From assembly GCF_028453695.1 (NCBI RefSeq), contig NC_135777.1, positions 17,039,714 to 17,103,713 of the forward strand: DNA of 64,000 nt. The letters are read 5' to 3'. This stretch comes from Augochlora pura (lineage: Eukaryota > Arthropoda > Insecta > Hymenoptera > Halictidae). The notes below the pieces were generated by a model that made no database searches, was not told where the DNA came from, and saw only the letters and a program-made list of their open reading frames with translations. Both the position numbers and the translations under genes were made by a program. This document shows, in pieces, positions 1 through 13,799 of this stretch (its first letter is position 1; each line of letters opens with the position of its first letter).

Positions 1-283
1 TGCATCTTATCGTTAGACACACCCCTGGCGCGGAAGCCGTGCGGCTATGCGGCGGGGTAGGGGCCGAGGGATACCGGAAAACTAGCTCGGCGAACAGAAG
101 TGGGAGTCGAATCGCGGAGAGAGACCGGCTAAGACGAATGGAAGCAAAGACAGAGCTCGGCGGTGAGAGCGAGCGAGCTGGAGAAAGACAGGAGGGAGAG
201 GGGAGAGGTGATAGAGGCAGAAAGAAAGGAAGAGATGGAGTTAGGCGAGAGAGAAAGAGAGAAGGGGAGAGATAGGGGTAAGC

Positions 284-309
284 GAGAGAGAGAGAGAGAG
301 AGAGAGAGA
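284..309. repeat. (GA)13 microsatellite
   Basis: This is an uninterrupted GA dinucleotide run inside a wider purine-rich block at about 120-450. It sits upstream of the first coding exon and could bind GAGA-type factors, but it may simply be a microsatellite. Confidence 0.9.
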
Positions 310-1440
310 CGTGGATGAAGGGGATGGATGGACCGGTGGAAAGAGGGAAGGAGGGAATCGCGGTAGGAAAACAAAGAGGATGGGCGGCAACAGTGGGAAA
401 TTCGAAGGAAAACACGGGAGAGAAAATAGTGGAAGCAACGGCGGAGGATTGGGCGGCAAAGGACCAAGTGGATGAGTAAGAAAGAGAGCCGCTGCCAGAG
501 GAGGAGACGATCAAAGAGGACGTGGGAGAGGGGGGACGGGGCATGGGGACGAGGAGGATCGAGCGAACGGGGGAAAGGAAAGGGAAGAGCTGCACGGATG
601 ACGGAGGCAGTTCTGAAGGGTTTGAGGGTGAACCATCCGAGTGAGGACCAGGATAGTCTTCCGCTGTGGGCGATGGTGGCCGCCGGCTGATGGTGGTGGG
701 GTGACACCGACGGCGGGTAGGGCGTCGCAGGGGCAGAACCAGCGCCGCGACGCCTCGGCATGCACAGTCGCGGCTCGAACGCCGTCCCATACGAACGTGT
801 CGTCCACGCGGCTCGTGCATACCACTTGACAACGTGTACGATGTCTCCGGTCTGAGAGATCAGCGACCAGAACGAAAGCGGGACGGAGAGTAGCATTACT
901 ACCTGACACGTCGAGATCATCGCTACCGGAGGATGATCGTGGATTACGAGAGATTGACATGAGATTGGCGGGACCGTCGACGGAGACAGTGCTCGTCGAT
1001 CGAGGCCTGAGCGAGAGATTGACAGTTGTGGCATCGACAGACAATGGCGGAATGACGCCACCAGACTTTTTCGCGGCGAACGAGATTTGTTGACGGACCA
1101 CCAGGATCGCGTAAAGGATCTTGTCGAGGATCTTCGTAGAGAGAGAGATCGCAGCAACCACTTGTTAGCGCGTGCATCGCGGTGTCCTTTCGTTAGCCGC
1201 GCTACTACTTTTCTGTGAAGAGCTTGATAATTGCCGGCAGTGTGTACATGGTGGCTGACATTCCCGAGGTCGCGTGAAACGTCAAAACCGTCGAAGTCGA
1301 CGGATCAGAGAGTCCACACGGGATCAGTTGTTTCGTATGTTCTGCGGGATAGTCGAGCTGCGCTGGAGAGTCCTCTCCGAGTCGAGTTTCGAGATCAACA
1401 TCGGCTCCCGAGACACGTGCGTGCAAAGCCGTTCTTTCTA

Positions 1441-1493
1441 GTAAGTGTGCGCTGTCGACTTATCGATCCCGGCGATCTAATCGATTTCCTCAG
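1441..1493 (+). other. Possible 53-bp intron in the 5' leader
   Basis: A consensus donor GTAAGT stands at 1441, and a pyrimidine-rich acceptor TTTCCTCAG ends at 1493. The resulting 53-bp intron would be near the lower size limit for insects. The donor could instead splice to another acceptor, or both signals could be fortuitous. Only transcript data would settle this. Confidence 0.15.
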
Positions 1494-1891
1494 TCAATGA
1501 TACGCTACCGCTACCGAGATTACTTGTTAATGACGGCCTGCGTCGCGTCGGAACGATCGGAACAGTAACGTAAAACGTCGCCCGGTATGTCGGAACAATG
1601 AGAATTCTCGAGTCGGAAGTGCATGTTCTGCATGATATTAGGATAAAGTAAAGGATCGCGAGCCGGGAATAAGGGTTGAGGTTTTCCGTAAGGCGGGTCC
1701 CGTTGACGAGTTCGTTTGTCGTAACGTATGGCTGTGCACCGCGCGGTTCGTCGTGGATCGTTTGCGTTTGCGAAGGAAGTGTAGTCGGAATCGAGGAGTC
1801 GTTATAGCAAGCCGGTCCATGACGCGTAGGAACTGATCGAAATCGGTGAGAATCGGTTGAAGCAATCGGTGATTATTGTGTGATGTTAAAC

Positions 1892-1927
1892 ATGGCGGCG
1901 ACTTACGAGTCCCGGGACAATTATTAA
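1892..1927 (+). promoter_or_regulatory. In-frame upstream ORF (11 codons)
   Basis: ATG at 1892 has a strong initiation context (AACATGG) and opens an 11-codon frame, MAATYESRDNY, that stops at TAA 1925-1927. It is in the same frame as the main ATG at 1946, with 18 nt between its stop and that ATG. Because the TAA is in frame, the coding frame cannot extend upstream past 1925, and this fixes the main start. If the leader is transcribed through here, scanning ribosomes would meet this start first. That makes it a plausible translational attenuator, but the effect is inferred. Confidence 0.5.
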
Positions 1928-1945
1928 GAAACGCTCCACGGTGGA

Positions 1946-2020
1946 ATGGATTTTCAGAGCGCTATGGACACGTTTGTAGAGGCATGGATGGCTGCTAACA
2001 CGAAAACGGATCAAGTACAG
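1946..2020 (+). CDS. First coding exon of a putative transcriptional regulator
   Basis: The exon encodes 25 residues, MDFQSAMDTFVEAWMAANTK followed by TDQVQ. The start is set by an in-frame TAA at 1925-1927 and a good context (G at -3 and G at +4). The exon ends in phase 0 at a consensus donor, CAG|GTAAAT. The peptide would form a short amphipathic helix with aromatic and acidic positions (F10, E12, W14). It joins in phase to the exon at 20824 with no stop, giving a continuous 115-residue N-terminus. The family is not recognised with confidence. The F-x-E-[WY] pattern followed by Asn loosely recalls the N-terminus of LCOR/E93-type corepressors, but this is speculative. A second in-frame ATG (codon 7) could also serve as a start. 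Confidence 0.7.
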
Positions 2021-2060
2021 GTAAATCAATCTCTCTTAATTAATTAACCAGATCGATAAT

Positions 2061-5000
2061 CCACCTGTTTCTATTTTTCATCCCGTGCGAATCTTCTCCC
2101 GGGTATATGACTCGAATGCCGCGCCTACCAACGCCTCATAAACCTTCGATAGCGTCGTCGAGGAACAACCCCCAACATTACACAGCCAATTTGCTACCCT
2201 ACCAATTTCACCCCTCTCGAGCACTTTCAGCTCATCGCCGAGTTAATTCCGCGATATCAATTTGCCACTTTCTGCCGCGCCGTGGAACGCCAAAACAGTT
2301 CAACAATGCCACTAGAAAAAGGCACTCGATAATTCATGTCCAGCAATCGTGGTTTAGTACATTTAATTTTTATTAATTCTCCGCTGGTCCTGTGGTCACT
2401 TGATCTTTGCTTATTACCTTTATTATTCATTTCTGTTGTTAATGCAATTTCAGTACTATGTATTTTTATGAAATAATTAAATTATAACAATGCATTACGT
2501 GGACCAGTTCCACACTTGTTGTTTAAAAATGGCTGAGATTACAAAGATTCTTCTATAGAAAATGATTCAGAATAAATTTCTTAATCCGAGAATATATTGC
2601 AATAAAAATGGCAAGAGATCTAAACAAAAACAACCTTCCTATCTTTATGTTAATTATATTTAGAGTTTGGACTTTTTCTCGATTTACACAGTTTCGCTCT
2701 CACCTTTAACCTGATTGAAATTTCTTAACATTTGAACAGTATTTCAGATATTTTTTTAACTGGTAATTTACAGTACTATAGTAGGTCTGCGTTAAGTCTA
2801 GGCGAAATTTGGGATTAGATCTAGTTAAGATATCACCAAACACACTTTCCTGTGTATATTAGAAACTAAGGTCGAGCAGAGCATCATTACCGCTTTCCTT
2901 ATGAATAATTTTTCAATAAACAACCGCCAAGCAGGATCCTACGGCTTCGACACTATATTAATGAGTTACTGAAACGATAGTGATGTTTCTATGAGATACA
3001 TTTTGATAAGGTTCACCATTCAAACCTATACACGAATATATGTATATGCATTTAAATAATTGTGACATCATCGAATTTGCATGTATTTAAAAAGCTGTTA
3101 AAAGATAAAGTATTGCCCGTGTCAGTACATTCACTTTTACGTGTAAATGTACAATAAAAGTTCCGACAAATTTTATTCGGGCAAGAGATAAAGATTTATT
3201 TTATATAAAATTTTATTCGAATAACAATTTGTTTGCACAGAAATTCATGCGGAAAATAAAATTACGTAAAAATAAACGCAGTTAGCTTTCGCATTATTAA
3301 TCGAATAATATAGCAGAACCGTTATTCGAGTAATTGTTTCGAATAACTTATTGGAATAAAGAATTATTCGAATAACTTATTGGAATAAATATATAAAATA
3401 ATGTGTGACAGAAAAAATAAGCAATTGTTATTCGACTAAAAAGTATTCGTTCGGATAATCTTTTGGACTCGTTCTTAAAAACAATTCGAATAATGGCAAA
3501 TTCTGGTTGCGATAAATCAATGTGAAATGGAAATAGTCCGCGTTTAAAGAAACTATTTAAAATTCAGTTCTTTGAAATAGCTTCGAGCCTAAAGGATTAA
3601 AGGTCGTCGAAGTTAGACGTTGCCTTTTCGCACAAGTCGAACAAAAGGTGTCGGTGAAAAAAAAACTATACGACACAATCGAGACCAAAGGGGTACAGAA
3701 AAACCGAGCCGATAGAAAAGAGTCGTGGCTGCGTGTGCACAGGTAGAGCGCGTATATATGTGTTCGTGGTTCGAAAATTTCCGAGAGGTAACCGGAGCGT
3801 TGGCAAAGAGAGGGTTGGGAGATAATCCTTGGTAAAATCGCGGATCGTACGTGTTGCGTGGACGGGCATACGTACCTTTTACACGTGTACGTACGGGGGG
3901 TCACGGGTTCTGACCACGATACGGATGTGCCCCTGCCTTCTTCCTGTGCCTGCGACCACGTTCACGTTCTGGCATTCAGTGCAATAAGACCGCATCTCCA
4001 TTGACTAGTCGATCTTTTGATCGTTGGAAATTTCTGATTTTCATTTATCCCCTGTACGTTCCTGCGTTTCTTGGAATAATCCCTCGCGCCGACCATAATC
4101 TTCTCGCGTCGCCTACAGTCGCGGCGGCTTGCCACAGTTCACGTACCGAAATGCAAACTATTAATATTAATACGTTCGGATGAATGTTCAATTATTTTAT
4201 GGAGAACCTTTTTATTTCTCGGGCGAGTATTTATCGATGTTTCACTTGAAGCTAATTGAATTAACACTAGGTCTAACGAGTTCCAAACGCGGCTTATTTA
4301 ATATTGTCTTTATAGGAATGGACGGATTAAAAAGATTTGTTATAGAAATATTTTTATGATTTCAACGATCGTAAAAAAATTAGTCGTTTTAATTGGTTTG
4401 GTACTTCTAGTATTACAGTGTTTGAGGAACATAACTGAGTGTAATTTGAGACTCTTGTGTTTAACTATTTTTGTGGAAGATTAAATTTAATAAAACAAGT
4501 TAAATAATAAGTAGGCTGAATTTGATATATTCGTAGTAACAGTTGTTAAATACAGTTTAAAACAGTAACAAGTTTAACAAAAATTATTGCTCATACATTG
4601 CATTTCGTTTATTTAAATCGATAAAAAAAGGATTGGTAAAGATCTATACTTTCCATAAATCCCACGGCGATTGTTTATACAAATTGATAGTTTGTATAAA
4701 AAAAATATAACATCGATTATAAAAATTACCAAAGGAAAATTAATTAATAAAGAAAACATTTTCTTCGGCAATTATAACGTATCACCCAGCTGATATCAAC
4801 AATTTAATTATTAACGATGAAAACAAGGCCGCTTGAATAAACCATTAAAAAAGTCTAACATTTCTGGAATAATATGCGATAATATATTTCATATTATCAG
4901 GTATTAGAATTGACAAATTAAAATGATTAGCATACTTCGCGGGTTCCGTTGCATGATCATCGCGTACACGGCTACCTCAATTTGTAAGATTGCATTAATT

Positions 5001-6600
5001 AAAATAGGAAATGAAAGCAGCTGGAGGGATATTTTTCAGATGTCTATCTACTGTTCGCACAGGTTCGCATTCGAGAAAACTCATGCGAATCGTTCGAACG
5101 ACCGAGTTCGAGCTTCGTTTATAATATTATTCGTTTCCAGAAGATTTTTCTATCCAAGTGAAACGTTTTCTTTTCTCTTTTTTTTTTTTTGTTGCGAGAA
5201 ACGTGAACAAACAGCAGCGTAGATTTTTCGACGACGAATACGAGATTATCATACCGGCAGGATTTTGGTGGCTTTGTATAGTGTTTACCGAACGGTTCGG
5301 CTCGACCCTTCCTCCCTCCTACGATTTAGCCACGATATAACAGGCGTTTGACTTCCGCTGCTAAAAATGGAGGGGAAAATTCCGAGAAGGCGATATATAA
5401 TGCTGTGGGTCTAGTTTTCCTGTGTAAATAGATTACGATTCCTCCCTTAACCGTTACCAGGAAGGCGAAAATGAATAATTGATTGCGCGCCCCGTTCTGC
5501 AAACGTTGTATCGCTGCTTATGCTATTGTGAACTATGCCGGTGCATCGCCGGGTTCCATGCGCAACGATTACTTCGCACAAATTTTAAACGAATTACAAC
5601 CAGGAGTAGGACATCGTTATTGTAACGAAAGATTCGAGCGAAGAAGAGCCGATTCAATATATTATTATCAATTACAGTTTCAATTATATAATCTCAGCAA
5701 CAATAAAACTAGGCATATCGCTATAAATCTGAAATCTGATTGTGTTTACAATATTCTAGTGATAAGTACACTGCTAGTTGCATAATAAAAATTGTCTGCA
5801 TTGTAAAAAACGATATTTAAATAAGAATGTACTTCGTTTAATAGTTTCAATAAATTGCAATCAATGTAGTGAGATGTTTTAACTGATCCGTATTTTAATT
5901 ATCCATTTCTGCCATAAGTGCATAGAATCTGTAGTTTAGTTATAAGTATAAAGATTTAGTAATAGTATAACCAGATTTATAATTTTAATAGATTTATTAT
6001 TAGCCTGTAAATTAATATAAAATTGTATGCATAATGCCACAGATAAGAATGGAATTTCAATGGAATGAAAAATTGACATTTTTAAATTATTTGAACTTTT
6101 TATTATTTAAAAAAAATTAAATCCGCAGTCTACTTATTTATTTATTATTGTAATGTTTATTTTAAGATTCCTTAGAAATGCAATGAATACATATTCAATA
6201 TTATTGTACGTTTATTTTATAAAGTTCTTTATATTAGTATATACGTAGTTGGATTAATTAACAATCTCAGAAATGATTTAAATAGAAATGATATTAGTTA
6301 CCGAGAAATCTATCAAGTTCCATTTAAACTAGTCCGAAAACAATGAAACATTATCGGTAACACGGAGATTCTATTTACAGGAATCGAACACTTGCAGCAG
6401 TTTAACAGGGAGTCCCATGGATTTACTAGACGTCCACTTTTATTAATATAATTTACGATTCGCAAGAAAAATCACCATTTATTTCCCGAACACGGTGTTG
6501 ATTACCATAATTGACATTCCGTATCGGGTCTGGCGGCGTCAAAGAGGACTGTGCGGTGAAAAAAAGTACCGCGGCGCACGTTGGTCCTTAACGAACAGTA
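2061..6600. other. AT-rich intronic stretch
   Basis: There is no coding evidence: open frames are short and compositionally random. Notable only are ATTCG/CGAAT-rich sequence at 3150-3500 with a small direct repeat, and a somewhat more GC-rich island at 3560-4170. Confidence 0.6.
3339..3389. repeat. 22-bp direct repeat, period 29
   Basis: The sequence TCGAATAACTTATTGGAATA, followed by AA, occurs at 3339-3360 and again at 3368-3389 without mismatch. The surrounding 200 bp is enriched in TTATTCGAATAA palindromes, so this is a locally amplified AT-rich motif and not a transposon end. Confidence 0.75.
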
Positions 6601-6659
6601 ATAAAAATTATACAGAAATGAAATCCAATTATACTTTCAAGTAACCCGGGGACCAGCGC

Positions 6660-7134
6660 GTATTCGTTAATTAAGGGGTCCGTTTAATCTCGCTTGCGTG
6701 GAAACGGTACATAGAGCCAGATCGTTTAAAGGACACCGTGTATATGCGGCCGGGCGTCTTTCTAATCGACACGGTCCACCTAACGAGCCCCGTGGGCATC
6801 GAGATAAGAGGGAACACATTTCTGCTGTTCCAAAATTCCATCGGGCAGAAAAATCGTCTGCTCTATGGTGTACCGTGGTGTGTGCACCAGTCAAAGACGC
6901 GTCCTTGTCCGCGCTGCACGGGCGCAGGATCTTCGACGTGCACGCACCCGGGGCCACGTGTGCACTCGAAAGTGCGTACGTGTACGTCCCAAGGATAGGT
7001 TTGAGACACGCATGGTCACGGTATTTGACCACCCCAGCTACCGGAATGATTGTAATCCATCTATCCGGCCACCGAAGCCGATACATCAAACGCACGTACA
7101 AATTTTCTCCTCTTTCCCGGACGACGATAGTCAC

Positions 7135-7176
<42 letters not shown>

Positions 7177-7235
7177 CGCTCTCGCTCTCTGACGAGTACC
7201 ATCGGCGCATCGAACATCGCGTAAATAATTCATTA
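6660..7235. other. CpG-rich intronic islet with (TC)n
   Basis: This GC-rich, CpG-containing block sits inside AT-rich intron and ends in a (TC)19 tract. Open frames exist on both strands (6667-7233 minus, 6698-7192 plus), but they overlap each other and run through the TC repeat as Leu-Ser or Glu-Arg. They are therefore taken as compositional. It may be a regulatory element. Confidence 0.35.
7136..7173. repeat. (TC)19 microsatellite
   Basis: This is a pure TC dinucleotide run followed by interrupted CTCG units to about 7190. It lies at the 3' edge of a CpG-rich islet, as do the TC tracts at 28696 and 47485. Confidence 0.9.
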
Positions 7236-9016
7236 ATATTTATGGCAATGTTGATATTTAGCTGGACAACGCGCGCGCACCAGCTCGCCTAGTAATCGCG
7301 TCGGCTAACCAGGCTGCGGAAGTTCGCGCGGTTATATGCCCTATTTCCAGCAGCGCATGAAAATTTACTAAAATCTGTCGTTCGATTAGAGCGAAGTAGA
7401 AATGTACCATAAATTAACACCGTCTCTATCCACCAACGCTGTTTACGGTATGCATTGCGTAACTCGTTTCATTATATTTTTAACAATTATTTATCTTAAC
7501 TTTCTTTTTTTATTATCACTGTTTCATTATTATTTTTACACGAACCGCTTCATTTTATCGCAGGAGAAGCAATTGATAGGAAAATGTCGACGCTATGCTT
7601 TTAAGCGATCCTTGAAATAATGAAAAAAAAAATGTTAAATGTTATTAACGCAAATGATTTCCGTTACCATTAACATTTTTCTTCGCCGTAATAAGCATTA
7701 ATAATGAAAGAAATTTAATTTGGTTACGGTTACCGGTTTCGATGATCGGAATTTGTTTCGATTATTTAGTAACCATTATCGATGTCCGAATGTATTTTGG
7801 TTATTCATAACCATTATCGACGGCAAATAATTTTTTTGGTTACTGATCACCGAACCGATATCGAGAATTTGTACGGGATAATCAACTAACTGTTAACTCT
7901 GCTAACTCGAACGTTATTGATAATTAATGCTTATCAGTTGGCATGTATTTTATTGAAGCTGTATTTATTGCAATTGTTCAATAATTTGATCTCAAACGAT
8001 GTCAGATATTTTTGTTGGACAATTTAGATTGAAATTTATATTAATCTCTCGCGATCGGGGTGAATGATTTTTATTTCGTACGATGTTAATGTTTTTTTTG
8101 TAATTTAACCCTCCTTTTACTGTTCCCGGAAACATGTAACAAGTGCAGCAGGGGTTAGATTAACGTAAGTTTGACGATTTAAATTATTCATACGGGGAGT
8201 CTCCAACTGCGAGCGTTGTTGCATTTCGCAGGAAATGCAATTATGTAGAGTGAAAGAAAAAAAACTATGGGGAAACGTATTAATATTCCTTTCCCTCGTA
8301 AATTATTTCAGAATTCGATGATACATGCTTTCTGCCTGCTGGGCTGCGTGAATTATACATTCGTTGATATGCTTTATTAAATGTTCCTAATTGTGTACCT
8401 ACAGTTTATATTTATATTTATTTTCTTAACAAAGTACAGGTATACTTACGATTTTATGTTCATTATGATCTCAACTCATTAATCAATACTTTGTACATTA
8501 AATAAATTCATTGTGATCTTAACGTAAAGAGGGCAAGAAGTAATTAAATAAAAATGATTACTGTTGTTACTATTGTTTAACTATTTCTCACTATATATTC
8601 TCTTTTCAATCTTTTGGGTAACATATTTATTGCCTTCTTAATTTCATGCGAATATTTTGTTCCTTAAATTGCGAATAATATGAACTATACCAGTTTGAAA
8701 AATTAGATAGTTGATATTATAAGTAGCTTAAATATTATTATAATATAGATTAAAAAGATTAATATAGTTTTTTAGACTAATACAATCTTAATATAAATTA
8801 GAAACACAGAACATAGCTCTATATATAATAGACAAATACAACAAAGGTGTTAACAATGTTTACAGAAATTATTGAGCAAAGAAGAAACGCCCTCGCTATC
8901 GCATCAAGTGTTTAGATAATTACCGGGAATAGTAAACATTTTTCGTTTGAATGATTATGAAGAATAGAGTGTCCGATGGAACACATTTCGTCAAGAATCG
9001 ATTAAAACCGGAATGT

Positions 9017-9029
9017 CCCCCCCCCCCCC
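9017..9029. repeat. C13 homopolymer
   Basis: A run of 13 cytosines opens a CpG-rich islet (9000-9900). It may be unstable or mis-sized in sequencing. Confidence 0.85.
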
Positions 9030-10981
9030 TGCTCACGGCGAGAAGAAGAAATTCCGACTCGATTTCGGTTTCGAGCGATGTGATTTTCGAGCAGCCGCGG
9101 CAGTCGGCCCGATATTATCGCCCGAGCCGAATTAGTTTCGTTGCTTCCTGTTTCTTTTTTTCCTCGAAACGCGAGAGAGGTGGAAGGGAGCGAAATATCT
9201 GTGCGAACGGCACGGCGTGGCGCAGCGATCGATTTTACGTAATGCGATCGTGGAAGCGCCAATCCACGGATTATCTGACTCTGGAAAAGAGGCAATTATT
9301 GTATGTGGATATCGTTCATCTGATATCCTGATAAGCCTGATTAGAATGTTGCACGATTAACGTAAACCGCGGAGACATTTAATTCCACTCTACCGGCGCC
9401 CGATAAAGACAGATATCCCCACTGGCCGATATATAAACATGTATTATTCAACGAACGCGATTCCTCGTGCCGGGCTAAAATTTCCCGAGGGCTCGCGTAA
9501 TTGTTCGTCGGCAGCGGCCCGGTCGTCCGTGCCCGAGAAAATTGATTCGCGCGGTCCCGGACGAAACTGGTTCGTTCGACTGTATCAAGTAAAAACGCTC
9601 GAATATTGAACGACGGCTCTGTCGTCGATCTCTATTCGATTACTAATTAACGCCGCGGACACGTGCTATAAACAGTCCCGCGTCCGTACGAAAGCGGCGC
9701 GCGTCGGCCACGACGAATAAAATATCCCGTTCCCGGCGACGAAAGCAGCGTTTGATTTTATCGCCTCGCAAGAATGCTGCGGCTTCGATTTGAACATATT
9801 TCTGCAGCGGGCTGCTTAGACAATGGCGATTGTCGGCGATGCGGTTAGACGCGCGCGCGGTGGTCACTTTTAAATGAGAAACCATCGGTTATTCGAATAC
9901 ATATTCTGTTTTCTTTCGTTGCAACACTGTCTTTGCTATAAATTTGCTCTCTTCGCGAAGGAACACTTCGTCTTAAGTTCGTCTCACTTTGTCTGCAATA
10001 CGAGATTTTCTTAATTCTAGCTCTTTACAAGATTCTAGCAATTGTAATATAGAATATATGGACGTGTATTGGAGTCGTTGTATTTATTAAAACGCTGTGT
10101 AAAGATTATTTATTGGTACAAAAATATACGTAAAATATTTAGCAAGAAATGATTAAAAAAGGTCGAATCGTTCGAATATTTCTTCAAGTAAATTTGAGAA
10201 ACATTTTTATAATGCTCCGGTAACTAAAATACGAGTTTCTTAATTTTTGATATTGTTAGAGTGTTTACTACACTTATTCTGTTATTTCCACTGAGAGTCT
10301 ATTTGATAAATTAATTTTAAATTCAGACGATCCACTTTCCTTAATTCAACTATAAAATTCCAATGTGAACCATCTCGACAAGAATGCTCGAAAACTAGAA
10401 ATAAATAATATTCTTTTAACGTATAGCTGTCATTGATTTTCACATTGACAACTCCGTCGAAACACGATATCGCGGATGACCTCTCGCGCAGGCCGAACGT
10501 AAAAATAATTCCGCAAACCGCGATCACCATTCTGGAATAGAATAATGACCGCTTATTCGGCCGTTGTTTTCGGGAACAAGATAATTTATTATTTTAATAA
10601 ACGGTTTAACGTAATGTTATTCGGGTAATTGCCGGTACACCGACGGAAGTCGGGGAGGGGACGGCTGGCGTGGCGTTTTCGTGCAAGAAACGAAGGGTTC
10701 CTATCGAAATTGATGGGTCCAGGTGGTTGGAATGAAACGCGAACTTCGCAGAAATAAGAAGAAGGCTCGGCTGGTGTGTGCACGGCAATTTACGCGCCTG
10801 GGATGCGTCGGAAGGGCAGATCAAGAGGATAGCCAAAATAGCGAACGGAGCCCGTGGTATAATGTTGTGCGAATCGGCAATTTAAATTCGACATGATCCA
10901 TTTTATTTGATGTGCTATCGGTTTTATACGGAATTATCCGTGGCAATGTGGCTTTTGGAATATTTCACTATTAAATGCTTT

Positions 10982-11006
10982 TAATAATAATAATAATAAT
11001 AATAAT
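10982..11006. repeat. (TAA)8 microsatellite
   Basis: This is a perfect trinucleotide run in AT-rich intron. Confidence 0.9.
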
Positions 11007-13799
11007 CGCACGATGAGGATTCTAATATTATTTGGCACATTTTTTGGCAGTGGATAAAACTGTAATTTTATACACTTGCGACAACAATGACTAAAAGAAA
11101 CGTATAAAACTGAATAGGTCGGAAGAATTTGAAAATATCGTTGCGTTTTCAACCAATTAGTTCTGGTAAAAAAGAAAATAAATTTTCTTTTAAAAGGATG
11201 CCGACAATTTCCTTTTAGCATGAAAATGTATAGAATATTACAACACAATGCTACAAAATTTTCTACAAAAATTGATTACAAATACCTTCCATAAAATATG
11301 AAATTCAAAAATACAATAAACGATGAAAATGCAACTGTAAAATAACGAAATATTTTTTACCATTTCCTAAACTGCACCGAACGAAAATACTAATAAATTT
11401 TGGAACTCAGCGCTCGGAGCAGAAATTGTCATGGACAAACTATAGTTATCTCGTAGAACAGTTGTATCACCGAAACAGACATCTTTGGACAGGTGTCAGG
11501 CACGTTAGGCGTTGCAAAATGAATTCGCAGTTGTTGCAGAGCTTCTTCGATAATTAGCGTGAAATAAAACGACCTTCGACGATAAATCCTGCGCGAGAAA
11601 ATGATCGATAAGAGACGCTAGACTGTAGCGATTCGGAGGATTGTTCTTGCGCAAGTAGTACCCCGAAATGGCTCCAGTTCTTTGGTTCAATTGGTCGAAC
11701 GTCGTCAGCTGGCCACCTTACGTAAGCTCGTTTAGAAAGACGCAACAGAAATTCGTCCGGAGATGAATTCCCGGAATTCCTGGATGGCATGGTGGCCGCA
11801 ACAGGAACGCACGGAATTTTTACATTGGCCGACGATTAAGGTTATCATCTTAACGGGAAACACCCGAGCAGGAAACGTCGAACACGACGCGTATCTCTGT
11901 TCCACCCGGTAGATAAGCTGATCCGCCCGATAAACGATGTCGAACCGCTGTTTACGATGCCAGCATTAATTCGTGGTGATGTTACGTTTTGCATACTCAC
12001 GGGAGCCGAATTCGGTTCTTTTATTTCTCGATTCGGTTTGTTTGCTGCTATCGCCTCTGGTTGATTGTAATGGCCGACCGGGCGGACTACCGGACACGTC
12101 TCCGCGGTGCCCGCACGGCCAACCGCGTCTTGTTCCCTCGCTTTCGTCAATTTGTCTTTTTTATTGGTAATGGATGTTACGCGTTCGTTTGTAAAATTGA
12201 GTAGTTTGAAATTGAAAACAGTTCGAACGATTAACAGAATCTTTAACCGTCGGTGTACTATCTTTTTATTTATTCGAACGATACAAGAAAGTATTGCTAT
12301 TGAATTTCTTATCTCGCAGAAAAATCCGCTGTCTAGTAATTGGACCGTGGATAATTACTCAGATTATTTTAGAAGAATCAGAGGAATTGATTTTCTCTAT
12401 CTACGATATTGACAGAATTAAATTAGAAATGTTAACGAGTTGTCGGTTCTAGGATGCTTAATATAGGGTCGGAAATGTTCGCAGAATTTAATTAGCCTTC
12501 TATTAGTTTATATACAAAAATTAATATATAGAAAGGTTAACATATTCTTAAGAATTTTGTATAATAAATAGCATAATAAATTTAAAATTGTCTCAAAGAT
12601 AAATAAACGAATTAAGACGAAACGTCATGTTTAAAGAATGAAAATAACATATGTAAATTACATTCCTTTAAGTAGTTGCGATTCCATATTTAAATGTCGA
12701 TTGCGTATTGAACAAGAAAAATCTATGTTACCATAGACTGAGATTACTGCTATAATCGTGCGTCTCCGATGGACTTGCTTAATTAGAATGATAAAGTACG
12801 GAATGAACTGTACACGTACATCGTTCGACAATTAAGATTCTCCGCGCCTATGATAACCGCCGAGACAGATATGGAAACGAGGTTTCTTTTGCATTTCGAA
12901 TCGATAGCAAGTTATTTTTGAAAAAGGTAGCACCTGAACGATCGTGCTCGCATGCAATCAGATAAGAACAGCGATAATATTGCTTTCTACTAAATAGATC
13001 AATCCGTGTATTGCACAATTTTAGATATCCCTAAATAATGTATTACGTGCAGATGTACCGAAAAATATTTTTACAGTTCAGTGGCTAAATGACAAAGGGA
13101 CGCTTTTATTTTATTTTTGCTCGCTGTAATTAAAATAGCAAATGTTTATTTTTTATATTGTCGCCGGAAATCGATACAAGAAATTTTGCCCGAAATGCAA
13201 AAAATTTATGCAAATTCCTTCATCGACAGTATTTCGCATCGTAAAAATTGTAGAACAGGCTTCTTGTGGTCGAGTGACATAAACAGCTGCTGCAAACACA
13301 ATGGTTGGGATGGATCGCGATCGAACTCGGCGTCATAAATGAGTGCAATGATGCCTGCATACGTATATGCAAGAGATTCCATCTCGTTACCGTTAGGTAT
13401 CCAATAAGAATTGTCAAATTGATAGCGCATCTCATAACAAGTGGGAAAACTTGTTATTAATCTTAGTAAAAATATGACGACCGGGACGTACCCTGAAGTA
13501 TATTAAAATTTTTTAATAATGACATTGTTATGTAAATGAAAAAGAAATAACTTTTTCAATGTTCTTTAGCTTTATTGATATATAATATAATATGAAAAAT
13601 ATGTATATATTTTTATAATTTATTTATATATATTTATTGCGTTGACAGTGATCCACAATTTGTGATGTATAGAAAATTCCTCTGAGAAAGAGTAAACACT
13701 GTTACATCTCGGATACCTAGCTCGCTCAGGTAGAAACTCCCCTTTTATTACAATGAATTCTACGAGAATTTCGTAGTATTTATACGAACGTATTTCGGT

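Larger units (their letters stand above)
1..1891 (+). promoter_or_regulatory. Putative promoter and 5' leader region
   Basis: This CpG-containing, purine-rich stretch lies directly upstream of the first coding exon at 1946. It is much richer in GC than the intron that follows, and it carries many GAGA runs, including a pure (GA)13 at 284-309. GAGA tracts are typical of GAGA-factor-bound insect promoters. No TATA box or initiator could be assigned, so the transcription start is unknown and part of this stretch is probably untranslated exon. Long antisense open frames across 129-1161 are Ser/Arg/Pro-rich low-complexity translations of this composition and are not taken as genes. The role is inferred from position and composition only. 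Confidence 0.4.
7240..13790. other. AT-rich intronic stretch with one GC-richer islet
   Basis: No exon is seen. 7640-7870 contains repeated GGTTA/TAACC and CATTATCGA words. 9000-9900 is CpG-richer and begins with a 13-C run. 10600-10850 is moderately GC-rich. The remainder is AT-rich with random short frames. Confidence 0.55.

Noticed and set aside
129..1161. Long antisense open frames (up to 342 codons)
   Set aside because: Ser/Arg/Pro/Leu-rich translation of GA-rich DNA, overlapping a second long frame in another register. No domain, no splice or start support.
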